Assembly: GCA_030549775.1 (NCBI GenBank)
Contig: CM060180.1
Location: 89,567,172-89,631,171, forward strand
Reading direction: 5' to 3'
Source of the DNA: Tamarix chinensis
Lineage: Eukaryota; Streptophyta; Magnoliopsida; Caryophyllales; Tamaricaceae
DNA length: 64,000 nt
The position numbers were made by a program, and so were the translations under genes. Position 1 is the first letter of the stretch, and each line of letters opens with the position of its first letter. This document shows, piece after piece, positions 33,291-44,581 of the stretch. The notes below the pieces were generated by a model that saw only the letters and a list, made by a program, of their open reading frames with translations, searched no databases and was not told where the DNA came from.

Positions 33291-36200
33291 CATTTAATGG
33301 GACTAATATCTGACATAAATAATTGGGTTACCAATTTGTATTTGGATGATATGGTATAATAATGTACATTGACCAAAAAATTGAGACATTACCCATATAA
33401 TACCCCTAAGTTTTCCCTATCCCTAATTCCTAGGTATTTAGTCTCCTAACCCCTTCTTTAACCCTTAAGCCTTGTGTGTATCTTTATCCATACATCTTAA
33501 ACTCTCATTTTACATTCATAACCTTCGAAACCCTAGTTTTCAATTCAACAAATCGGTGCCCGGCCTAGTATTATCTTTATTTGATTAACTAGTAATGCCT
33601 AAAATCATATCACCCAAGGCCTCAATCAGTCTAGCAATCGATCAAAGTTGGACAGTTTTCACCATTCTTAATTTCTATTAACCTTGAATTAATTCATATG
33701 CCCAATATTTTTATATATTTGAGTTCCTAAATTAATTCCTCACATTTCCATAATTTTTCATATTTTTGGGAATTATTTGATTATTTTTTTATTTTTAAAC
33801 ATTTATTGGATTTTCTACATTGGCTAAATTATTTTTAATCATTGTTAACTCTCTTATACTTGGGGGCTCAAAATTCTCATCTCCTTATACCCCATGATCA
33901 TATCTCATATGGTACTTACTCATTTAACAAAGAAATCTAACCATAATCACCTTTATCACCATCTACCAATTCTCTTATAGTCTCTCACCCATGCGAACTA
34001 CTCCCATCACTCGTCTTGCCTAAAAGAAACCCCTCCCATATGAATTCCCCCTTTCTCTCCTAACTTGGTTGATAAACATTTCCCTTGGTTGATTATTTTA
34101 CACTTAGGAAATGTTCTACTTCCATTTTTTTCTCCTCTCTCCTCTCCTCTTGTCTAAGTTAGTGTTGTTCTTGCCTGCCTTACATAGTGTCAATCCCTTC
34201 TCTTCCCTTTCTCTTCATTATTATTTTATCTTCTTAATTCTAAGATCTTAAGTTTATCTCTTTGGTGCTTGTTGTTAAACAGAAGAGAATTGATGCTATA
34301 GATTGGTAAAGGTTTTTCCATGATTGTCCTTAGTCTCATTTTTGAAATCTTAGGTTATTTCTCACCTCCTTTAAAATTTTCTCTCTCTTATAATCCTTCT
34401 CATTCTCTTTGTCTAATTTCTATTTTTATTATTTTAGGAGGAAAAATGAGTCTAGGAGTATTTTGTGCATAGAGAATAGAGTAGCCTTGGTAATGAATAT
34501 ATATCTCTATATTAGAATTTTTTTGTGTTTATGTATTCATTGGTACAATTTTTGTATTTTATGTTAGAAAGCATGTGCATGTTTTATTTTTATCTATATT
34601 CTTGTATTACTTAATAAATGCATGATTTTATAATTTTTTTGACTTTATGAGAAGTTGCTACATTATGTGTCTTTCTAGGATATGCCATAAAATCCTAAGT
34701 ATGATATTATATTATATTGTTAAGTCTTGGGTTTAGTAGATTAAAATTTATTTCTAAGCATGGTGATTGGTGTGGCATGTTGAACACTCAAATTTTAGGG
34801 GTTTTAGTCCTTGGGAGGTCTTAATCATGTGGCCTTTGTTGTTGTGGGTTGTTTTAATTTTTGAAAATTATATTTTAAAAATTATAATAATGTAAATGTG
34901 GTTGTGTGTAAAATTGGTAAGATTTAGAGACTTGTAAAATTGGTTGAATTTTTACAGAAGCTTGTCCCTTAGGGGTATAATGGTCTCTTTGTATATTTTT
35001 GAAGAAAATAAATATGTAATTTTGTTCTTAGAGGTTGTTACAATAAGTTTGATATATAATATGTTAAGTTTTAGATGGAAATGAAGTTATGAAAATTACA
35101 AAGTTGGAGATGTTTAGGCAAATTAAAGATATTTTGGTCTTTTTAATCAAATCTAAAGTTGTGGGTGTTGTATAAATATTATATGGACCGAATATGAAAA
35201 TGATGATGTGTGAATTATATTAATAAATTATGAATAATCATAAGGTATGCATTTATGAGAAAATGTTTAATTTGGAAACAATCACCAAAATGGTAGCGTT
35301 GGTATTTTATGTGTGAAGATTTGGAGTTACGTTAGGCTTTTCAGATATGATGTTTTTAATAATATTTTAGGTTAGTGTGTTAAATTCGGTTAGCTAGAAA
35401 GTCATATAGATTAAGTTATTATGTACTTGTAAAATTAGGGTTTAAAGGGGTATTATGGTCTTTTAACTTATGAAAGAATTTTTTATGTATTTAATAATTG
35501 CTCTTATGTATTGTCTTTACTCATAGTAGAGTATTCGATGTATTGCTAGTGATACACTCTTAAGTGTAGGATGTTATCAATTGTTAGAATAAATTCATGA
35601 TGGCTAGGAACCATAAATAAACATTTTATCTTATAATAAATCAATGATACTACAAGTGGAAGAATAAAGACCTAAGTAACTTAGGAAATTTAGTTCTTAT
35701 GTGATAATTGTTAACTGAGGTACTAATAATACATTAATACTTAAAATGGAGTAATACATGAATTAGGACCAAGTACCTTATAATTATTGAAATGAATTGT
35801 TTGGTTTTAATGGAACTGGAATACCCTAGTCTATCTATCTGATCAATCCACCAACTTATAGAAGGTATGCATACTTAAGATTTAAGGTATATTAGTGGCT
35901 TAGGAGTGTTTTACCTTGAAAGTAAAAGTATCAATGATGTTAACTACCTTTTTCACGTCTCCACAGGAGAGGGGGTATAACACCCCCCTTTTCATAACCT
36001 GATTTTTCTTTTATTTTAGAAGACAATTTGTGAAACTTAAATAATAATACAGAGTGTCACCATTGTATCCAACATAAAAGAGGTACAACCAATACCTAAA
36101 AGTAAACTCATATCCTAAGAGATATATGAGGTTATCACCTAGCCCAAGTCCAATACTTGACACAACTATAAAGAAAATAAACACAAGATCAAATGATCTG

Positions 36201-37068
36201 GCAGAGTTCAACATGAGCCAAAATAAAATAAAATACGAGATTCCAAGAATCCAAACTAAATAACCTATTGAGTCGATCAAGGACTTAACACTATCAAACT
36301 TTGCATAAGCATAGCATGAGATACTTGCACAATACCTAAAGTGGTATGGTATCAATACGACGATGGTACTAAGTAAACAAAACCTACTATAAATGATAGT
36401 ATGGCTAAATAATGCATGTAACACATGGTGTTTTAATAATTTTCACATAAAGATATAAAGGCCAAAGAGCATAGTCAAGGATAATCATATAAGCCATACG
36501 TATATGGATCCAAACGCCAAGGCACAGACTTGGAAATCCAATCATACCCCTAATGGACAAAACCTAAGGTGCACAAACAATATTAACAAGGTATACAAAC
36601 CAAAGTATATATATGTATGCTTTTCCTACCACAATGAACAAAGTCAAGGGTATAGATAATATGTGCATAAAAGCTAAATCCACATATGGACAACCCGCCC
36701 TACCATAAATGGACAAAATTCATCGGGTATAGTCATAAACATATATAAATGTTCACATATGGACATATTGTCCTACTAGAAATGGAAAATGCCATATGGT
36801 GCCACAAACCAAATGAGCATCCTAATCTACCACAAATAGACAAAAGCCACCGGACATAATAAACCATATGAGCATCCTCCTCTACCACAAATGGACATAA
36901 TACACCATATGAGCATCTCTCTCAACTACAAATAGACATCTAGGTTAAAGGGTTTGTATAAATACTCTAACATCCACCAAGCTCGAAACTCTAGTATACC
37001 ATCGTAGGTTGGACATCAAGTATACTACTAATAGACTTCGACCAAGGTAGTCTCGTAAAAGCTAACCT
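33291..37068. other. Unclassified LTR-like/TE-derived DNA
   Basis: No protein domain is recognisable. TGAGACATTACCC at 33382 and GGGGGTATAACA ending at 35982 look like LTR ends of the C type (TG...CA with complementary ends), but no target duplication supports them. From 35976 the sequence TATAACACCCCCC resembles the plus-strand start of element B, and a tandem array at 36440-36960 sits where the B array does. The long minus-strand open frame at 36011-36424 has no domain and is probably chance. Confidence 0.35.
36440..36960. repeat. Degenerate tandem array, about 50-65-bp units
   Basis: Phrases CTACCACAAATGGACA, GCCACCGGAC and CCATATGAGCATCCT recur in the same order several times, best preserved at 36820-36950. 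Its distance from TATAACACCCCCC (35976) parallels that of the 55-bp array from the edge of element B. Confidence 0.65.
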
Positions 37069-37861
37069 TGTAAGATCCCATCCCAAAATCCTTCAAAATG
37101 TGTTTAAAATTATGTTGATATAAAATAAATTATTTTTAGTTGTAGAATGGAATTAAAATTCAAATAAAAATGTGAATTTCAGGCATATTAATTGACGGGT
37201 TCACATAATCGAGCTATTGGTGTGACAAGGGATTTACATTCTTGTTGTTAACAAACCAGTCCACTTATTTGCCATGCAATTTTAGATTAATTTTCGATTT
37301 TTAATTTGAATTCTCTCTAATTTTTATGAAATTTTTTGATTAGAGTCCAACTATGCTAATAAGCATGTTTTAGTGATCTAGGATTATTTTCACATTATTT
37401 AGATCATTATATCATTTTAATTAGTTAAAATTTTGCCAAAAAGCATGTTTGAGGTAAAATTCATCTTTTCTCTTCTCCCTCGCTATGCCTCTCTCTTTTG
37501 GTAGCTAGGTTTGAAAGATTTACTTTGTGCACCATCTCCTAAATTACCAATCCCACTGCCATGCTCATTCCTAACTGCACTGAAACCCTACGCCGTCAAG
37601 TTAGCCCTCACTTCTTAGTTGTCTACACTCAACCCTATGAGTCTCATCTCTCTCTCTCTCCTGTGAATATTGACCTATATTTGCCTCTATAACTTTTATT
37701 TATGATTCATTTTCATTTCGAACTTATGGTTATTACTTTTTTCTCCCTCTTCTTGGTGGGAAAAGTTTCAAGTGTCTTTCATTTTCTGTCTTCTCCTCTC
37801 TAGTGAAAAAAATAAAGACTTGCTCTGGTTTTCTCCCTTCTTTGTGTGACCATTATATTCT

Positions 37862-37893
37862 TTCTTCTTCTTCTTCTTCTTCTTCTTCTTCTT

Positions 37894-37924
<31 letters not shown>
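37862..37924 (+). repeat. (CTT)n microsatellite
   Basis: About 20 perfect CTT units, in a wider C/T-rich context (37460-37930). Confidence 0.97.
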
Positions 37925-38529
37925 TTCTAATCTTGGTTTTATTTCTCTCTTACTCTCCTTAAATAAGGAAAAATTAAGGTTGAGAAAGGTCAAAGATTTC
38001 AACTCTTCATTTGACACCTTATTTTTTAGAAAAAGGTGGTGCTCTATGTTCTTATTTTTATTATGATTTTCCTCAATTTTAATGAAGTTTTGAAGGAAAA
38101 TTTTTAATATTTTTAACTTTGATTCTCTTATGAATTGAGGTTATGTTAGATAGGCATAAAGTAGGAGATTTTGTGTTAGAAGAATTACTTCAAGATAAGG
38201 TATTCTTATTTTACATAAATAGGGTTCTATGGTGTATTGGGGTTCCATGTGCTTGGTGTACATGTGAACATGATCTATTTTTTATTCAATAATCTAAGCT
38301 TATGGTATAATTATTCCTTAAATAGTATGGCTAGAGTTCTCTGATTTTAAGCATAAGTTGATTGTTTGAGCTTGATTTGTTTAAGTATGTACATTACCAT
38401 TATCCATATGATTCTATGTGTGTAGCATGTATTTTTATGTGTGTTTGGAAATAGAAGCATGTAAGAATTAATTTGTGAACTATGGTAAAATTTGGTGTGT
38501 GTATTGTAAGTTTGGGTTGTGTTTTACCC

Positions 38530-38940
38530 ACACCAGTCAATCGGTTCCTCAAACCTATTGACTAGTTGTGCGAGCAGTCGAATGGTTTAGAATTTAAGAT
38601 AGGTTAGTTGCAAGATCGGTCAATTGGTTTGATAAACCAGTTAACTAGTTTCGATGAATAGTCAATCAGTTGGCCAAACGCATATTGGTTTCTATGATTA
38701 TTTGATTAGTTTATCAATGCCATCGACTAGTTTCTATACAGGCTAAAATGGGTTGTTCTTTGTTTAGACCCATTGATTGGTTAGACCAAACTAGTCAACT
38801 AGTTCCCATTAATAGTCGAATGGTGAGGCAAACTAGTCGGCTAGTTCGCTAGTGTAGTTTAGGTTCAGATCTTATACGACCAAAGTGGTCGACTGGTCCA
38901 GATAGGAGTCAGTTGGTTTGTTTATAAATTATTGTGTTTC
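38530..38940 (+). repeat. Cluster of degenerate AGTCGACTGGTT-like motifs
   Basis: Roughly 15-20 loosely spaced variants of (A/C)AGTCAATCGGTT, ACTAGTCAACTAGTT and GTCGACTGGTCC occur in about 400 bp, many partly palindromic (ACTAGT, GTCGAC). Spacing is irregular (about 15-40 bp), unlike a simple tandem repeat. Confidence 0.7.
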
Positions 38941-39109
38941 TCTTATGCCTTTTGTGTTGTTACCACCATATACTTACAAAGTTTAAATTATGATTTCAAC
39001 TATGATTGCCTTTCTTTAATAAGAATCGTGATGATGGTTTAATTGAGTCTCTCTCTCAGTTAGTTTTACTTCCTTCTCTAGTTCCTTTCGGTGGAATTCA
39101 AGGCGGTTA

Positions 39110-40600
39110 ATGGCCAAGAATAGGAAGTCGGTGGCTGGGTCTGGTAAAGCCGACCATTGGCGAGTATTGAGAAGTTAAAAAATTGAGAATAAGTCGCTGG
39201 ATGTGGTGAAGGTTCAAATTAATGATGAGTTAGTTGAAGGGGTTGATAAGCCTTTATCGTCTCCCTCTTCTAGTTCTATTGTTGTTTTAAGTAGTTGTAT
39301 TCTTGATGGACCTATTAATCTTGATGTGAATTTGAATGGTGGGTTTTGTGGATAGGACCGAATTCAATGATCAATGTCCAAACCCTATTTTTATTGATCA
39401 TCATTTGAATTCACAATTGACACCTAAATTTCCTAAGGTTACTTTCTTACCTAAATCGGGAGTTAGTTTGATTGATACTGTAGGTGTACTTATTACTTCC
39501 TTCATGTCTCTGAACCATAATCATGCAATGGTTGGAGGGCTTTAAGTTGAGGGAGGTGTGAGTGTTTCCGATCAAAACCTGATTCAACAATAGTCTGGGA
39601 CTTCGACTGATGTTTCTTGGAGGGATAAAATTGCTTTCAATCGTAGCCCTAATCAATTTATGCCTCTAAATTATGCACCTCCATAGATTGAAGAGGGAAA
39701 AATTGTGGTAAATTTGGTTAAGGAGGAAGTTGATAAGGAATTGGAGGAATGGCAGCATGCTTTGATAGGCTATGTTTATGGTCATGATCTCACTTTTAAT
39801 CAAATGTTAAGCTTTGTTAAATCTCAATGGATTCATGTGGCTCCCCCTAAAATTATATGCCATGATGATGGTTTCTTTTTTTTTTTTTGAAATTTTCTTC
39901 TTTTATACATTGTGAATGAATATTATCATAATATCGGTCTTATTACAACAGGCCATTAATTCTAAAAAGATGGAAAAGGAAGTTGAAGCTTTGAATATCT
40001 AAATTGCAATTTGTTCCTTTGTGGGTTAAATTACCATAGGTGCCTTTAAAGTATTAGTCTTCTAAATCTTTGTGTATGATTGCTAGCTCAACAGGGTCCC
40101 CTATTTTCACTAATGCTATCACATGTAGAAAGGATAGGATTGCTTATCCTAGGGTGTTATTTGAAGTTGATATTAAAAAAACCATTATATGAGTCCATTT
40201 TGATCAGAGATCCTGATGGTTCTATTATTAATCAAATAGTTTAGTTTGAATGGAAACCATCATTCTGTCATCACTGCCTTGATCCTTCCCATAATGACCA
40301 AACCTATTGGAAGCTTCAGAAGAAAGTTGTTATTGTAGAGCCTCGAGTTCATCAAGAATGGAAGGTGGTTAGGGACAGAAGACATGTTTCATTTTATAAG
40401 GATGGTTCTGCTGATGAAGGGGTTCTAAAGTCTCAGAAGAGGGAGTTTGCACCTCCTGGATCAGTGAAAGAGCATAAGATTAATCCTTCTATTTTCCCAA
40501 AGGATAATGACTCTAGTTCTCATGATGTCCTCATCAGTGGTGGTAGCCGTAATCGGTTTCAAGCTCTTAGAGACTTTAATGATGCTTTTTCCTTAGTTTA
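39110..40600 (+). pseudogene. LINE-2 ORF1 remnant (DUF4283 plus zinc knuckle)
   Basis: A start near 39112 (MAKNRKSVAG) is followed by broken frames. From 39642 the frame reads NQFMPLNYAPP, then EWQHALIGYVYG and WIHVAPPKIICHDDGFFFF, the DUF4283 core; a T-homopolymer at about 39877 breaks it. It resumes with PLWVKLP, KDRIAYPRVLFEVDIKKPL and FEWKPSFCHHCLDPSHND, a CX2C-type knuckle ending. The last open piece, 40365-40600, is a hydrophilic tail ending before ORF2. It is a nucleic-acid-binding partner of ORF2. Confidence 0.85.
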
Positions 40601-40641
40601 GATTCAAGAATTGACAGGGCACCCTCATGATCTAGGTGCCC

Positions 40642-43600
40642 ATGATTGCTAATTGGAATGTGAGAGGCATTAATGATTCATCTAAATAAAGGGAGGTTTG
40701 TGGATGCATCAAAAAAACCAAGTGCTCCCTTATTAGTTTATTGGAGACTAGAATTAAAGCAAATAAATTTGATAATATTAAAGAAGATTTAGTACGGAAT
40801 TGGATGTGGTTAAATAAATATTAGAGTCATGAAAATGGGTGAGTGTGGGTGCTCTGGGATCCTTTGGTTTGGATTGTGAACCACATTTCTTCCTATACTC
40901 AGGGTATTTTATGTGATCTCAAGACTCTAGATGGTAAGGTGCAGTTTGTTGTGGGTTTTATCTATGCTTTCAACACTGGTTTAGCGAGGAAGAGTCTATG
41001 GAATTAGTTAGAACTGAATAACGTGATCTCACAACCTATGATTTTAATGGGAGATTTTAACATAATCCTTCACCATTATGAAAATCAAGGAGGGGACAAT
41101 CCTTCTACTTAGGACATGCTTGATTTTTCTCTCTGCCTTAATCTGTTGGGTCTGAGAGATCTTAAGGGCTATGGTTGTTTTTTCACCTAGATGAATAAAA
41201 GGAGTGGGGATGATGCTATTACTTGTAAGCTTGATAGGGCAATGGTGAATGTGCTCTGGCTTAATTTGTTCACTAATTCCTCTATTACCTTCAACCCTCC
41301 CATGTTATCCAATCATTGCATTGTTCAAGTTCATATAGGGTTTCATTCTACTAGGAAGAAACCTTTCAGGTTTAATAATTTTTTGTCTAAAGATCCTCAA
41401 TTCTTGGACATCATAAGGCACACTAGGATGGGCCTTCAAGTAGTTACCCTCTGCTGCATATTTTCAAAACTCTTCAAAGATTGAAACTTATCCTTAAAAA
41501 GTTTAATAAGGTTAAATATGGTTCCTTGGAGCATAAAATGGAGGAGGTAAGGAAGGAATTAGCTGAGTCTCAATAGAAGGTTCTGCCGGACATTAGTAAT
41601 AATGATCTTAGAACTGCAATGCATGAGTGTGAAGACCACTTTAACAAAATATCAAGAAGTTATGAATGCTTTCTCAAATAGAAATCCAAAATTCATTGGT
41701 TGAATGTGGGGGATGCAAACCATAAATACTTCTTTGCTAGATTGAAGGGGAATCAAAATCTGAATTCCATTCAGTAGATTGAATTGAAAACTAGGACTTT
41801 CACCTTTGATCCTACTTGTATCTCATACTCTTTTCTCACATTTTATAAAGAGCTTCTTGGATCTAAAGGGAGTGGCATAGGTTTGGCTAACCTTGCAGTT
41901 ATTTCTCAGGGTCCTATTCTTCTTGATACTTATAAGTATCAACTCCTCTCTCCACTTTCTTCTCAAGAGGTTAAGGAGGTTGTGTTTGCTATTGGAGGTT
42001 ATAAATCCCTTGGTGTTGATGGTTTTACTACCATTTTCTTTAAGAAATCAAGGGAGATTATAGGGACTAATATCATATATATAGTGCAAAATTTCTTCAT
42101 TACTCGATATCTTCCTCCCCAACTCAATATCGCTTCTCTAATCCTCATTCTGAAAAAAGGCAATGCTACCAGGGTAAGTAATTATAGGCCTATTGCTTGT
42201 TGTGGTGTTTTATGTAAGATCATTTCTAAAATTTTAACTACCAGACTGTAGACCTTGATGTATGATTAAAGTTGACATTAAGAAAGCATATGATTCAGTT
42301 CACTAGGGTTTTTTGCAGCAAGTCCTCCATACTTATGGTTTTCCCCTCCAAGTTGTTAGATGGATAATGGCTTGTGTAACCATTGTATCCTATTTTCTTT
42401 ATTTAAATGGTGAGCTGACCAAACCTTTCAAAGGTCAGCAAGGGCTAAGGCAAAGGGGCCCTATTTCCCCTTATTTGTTCGTGTTGATGGCTGAGTGCCT
42501 CGCCAGATCTCTCAAGTTTTGGTGGCATGATAAGGATTTTAAAGGTTATCCTAAATGTAAAGATTTGAAGAATATTAACTTCGCTTTCATAGATGATATG
42601 CTCCTCTTCTGTAGGGGTGATTTTTAGTTGGTTAATAATCTCATCAATGTAGTTAAAGACTTCTCTGATAGGTTTGGTCTTGTTATTCACCCTCAAAAGA
42701 GCAGCATATATTTTGGGGGCGTGGATGATGCAAAAAGATCTCATATCCTGCACCAAACTAAGTTAGTTTTCAATTCTCATATTTAGGGGTTCCATTATCC
42801 TCTACAAGGCTAACAACCTTCCAGATCCAAGGTTTGGTGCAAAAAATAGCAAAGAAACTTACAGGCTAGCATTCCCATTTGCTATCTTATGCTAGTAGAA
42901 CACATCTTTTGAAGTCTGTTATTCTTAGTTTTTAGCTTTACTGGTCTCAAGTCTTTATCCTCCAAAGGAAGTTGATCCAAAAAATTGAATGCATGTGTAG
43001 GCAGTTCCTATGGACTGGGAAAATAAATTCTTCAAAGAAAGCTTTGGTAGCTTGGAAGCAGGTCTGCTTAACTAAAAAGGAAGGAGGTTTGGGTTTAATT
43101 GATATGCATCAATGGAATAAAGTGGTAGTGGGGAAGATGCTTTGGAACTTATGCTGCAAAAAGAACTCCCTTTGGGTTAAATGGGTTCATTCTATTTACT
43201 TAAGTTCTCAATCTTTTTGGTCGTTTACTTCAGTTCATAAGTGCTCTTGGCAGCTGCAACAAATCTTCAAAATCAAACACCATTTTCATGACTTCTTCTC
43301 TGACTCTCAAGTTTTGGAAAAAATCGTAAAGCATGATGAATCTTACAGTATTAGGAGAATGTATGATCTTACTAGGCATCATGATGAAAAAGTTTGGTGG
43401 TGGTCTATTCCTTGGTGTGGTTTGGTTGCTCCCAAAAACCAATTTATTACCTAGCTTGCTATTCAAAATAGGTTGATGACCAAGGTAAGATTGAAGCAGC
43501 TAAATCTTATTGAGGATAATGCATGCATCTTGTGCATGAAAAGACAGGAAGAGGACATCAAGCACCTTATGTTTTACTTCGCTTATAGTTAGGAGATTTG

Positions 43601-43905
43601 GATGAAGATTAGGAAATCCTTTAACTAGAGGGATCATATCCAATTATGGGAGACAGAACTTAAAATCTTAGCTAAGAACACAAAGTAGTGAAAGAGGAAG
43701 AAGGACATGCTTAGAGCCATTTCTGTCACATTCGTAGGATTCATTTGGCAGGAACAGAATGTTAGAATCGTTAGAAATAAATATTGACACTCTAATATGC
43801 TTCTTAAAGATATTTGTTTTATAGTGTCAAGTAGGATATTTGCTTCACATCATGACAATAAGTATGGCCAATGGAAATATTATATAGATGAATTGGTGGT
43901 CTAAT
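40642..43905 (+). pseudogene. LINE-2 ORF2 remnant (endonuclease, RT, zf-RVT)
   Basis: ATG 40642 starts MIANWNVRGIND, the usual endonuclease N-terminus. SLLETRIK, PMILMGDFNIIL and CKLDRAMVN follow. RT shows SNYRPIACCGVLCKIISKIL, then an abrupt jump at about 42250 from the TTRL block straight to MIKVDIKKAYDSV, so about 40 residues are missing. GLRQRGPIS (about 42446) has lost the invariant GDP, and INFAFIDDMLLF has FIDD for FADD. The C-terminal part (42972-43454) has WTGKINSSKKALVAWKQVC and KEGGLGL. Near 43480-43600 the zf-RVT block reads NLIEDNACILCMKRQEEDIK. Multiple stops are present. Confidence 0.9.
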
Positions 43906-43989
43906 TTAGTTTATACATATCTTCATTTTTGGTAGTAATAAAAATCTACTTACTTACCAAAAAACAAAACAAAGGAATCATGATTATGG

Positions 43990-44581
43990 TATTTGATAAT
44001 TGAATATTGTTAAGTGTGGTAGCATCTCTAAACATCAATTAGTGGCTTATATGCCTTGTGATGTGTTTGGTGTTAGAAATTTGAAACACCTAATTGGTAG
44101 CTTTTATGCCATGTGATGTGCTTGGTGTTTTCACTTAGAAACATCCAATTTGGTTAAATAATGAAGTTTAATTGTCTTTGATGTTGTTACTTGGAAATTC
44201 CCATTCGGTTATGTGTGGATTTTATTGTGATTTATGATATCACTTGAAAATATATATTACTGGTACAAGATTTTGTTTGAGCCTTTTTTCTCTGGCTCAT
44301 AGGGTAGCTGTCGGGAGTTAGTGGGTAGGTTGTCTTGTGGTTATATTTCTAACTTAGAACCTATTTCCTTCTCTACTAGGTTGTGATCGATAGGGGTATG
44401 AGCATATCTTTGAGGTATATGATTATACTTTGGTAGGCTGACATGGAATCGGGGTTTAACTCAGGTGGGTGAGGTATCCCAGGCTCCCAGCACAAGCCCC
44501 TAGCACTTCGTATTGTTCATTTCTTAGGTGGATGTGGTATCTCAACGTTTTTGCTATATTGTTATGGTATTATTATGTTAT
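43990..44581 (+). other. LTR-like spacer between LINE-2 and Athila element D
   Basis: Probably the continuation of the DNA at 37069-39037 that LINE-2 interrupts. It contains two diverged copies of GTGATGTGNTTGGTGTT with GAAANNN(C)ACCTAATTGG near 44050-44160. No gene is seen. It ends at the start of the Athila LTR. Confidence 0.4.

Larger units (their letters stand above)
37069..39037 (+). other. Probable LTR fragment split by LINE-2
   Basis: TGTAAGATCCCATCCCAAAA at 37069 resembles the start of plant Ty3-gypsy LTRs. It is followed by a pyrimidine-rich zone, a (CTT)n tract and a repeat-rich zone, and no coding domain. It ends at the LINE-2 target site (39021-39037) and presumably continues at 43990. 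The other end was not found, so the classification is tentative. The Ser-rich open frame over the CTT tract is an artefact. Confidence 0.35.
39038..43972 (+). mobile_element. LINE-2: L1-type retrotransposon, near full length, decayed
   Basis: Flanked by a diverged 17-bp target duplication: AAGAATCGTGATGATGG (39021-39037) and AGGAATCATGATTATGG (43973-43989), 14 of 17 identical. It carries a 5' leader, ORF1 with DUF4283 and a zinc knuckle, ORF2 with endonuclease, RT and zf-RVT, and an A-rich tail (AAAAAACAAAACAAA). Length (4.9 kb) and order fit a full-length plant L1. Both ORFs have stops and frameshifts and RT has an internal deletion, so it is dead. It is inserted into LTR-like DNA. Confidence 0.9.

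Noticed and set aside
33382..35982. A 2.6-kb solo LTR with ends TGAGACATTACCC and GGGGGTATAACA
   Set aside because: The ends look right but the flanking five bases differ (AAAAT and CCCCC) and no second copy is present; kept only as LTR-like DNA.
36011..36424. 137-codon minus-strand hydrophobic frame resembling a membrane protein
   Set aside because: Hydrophobicity follows from AT-rich composition (Phe, Leu, Ile, Tyr), there is no family resemblance, and the region looks like LTR DNA.
37803..38066. Frame with a long serine run
   Set aside because: The serine run is the translated (CTT)n microsatellite.
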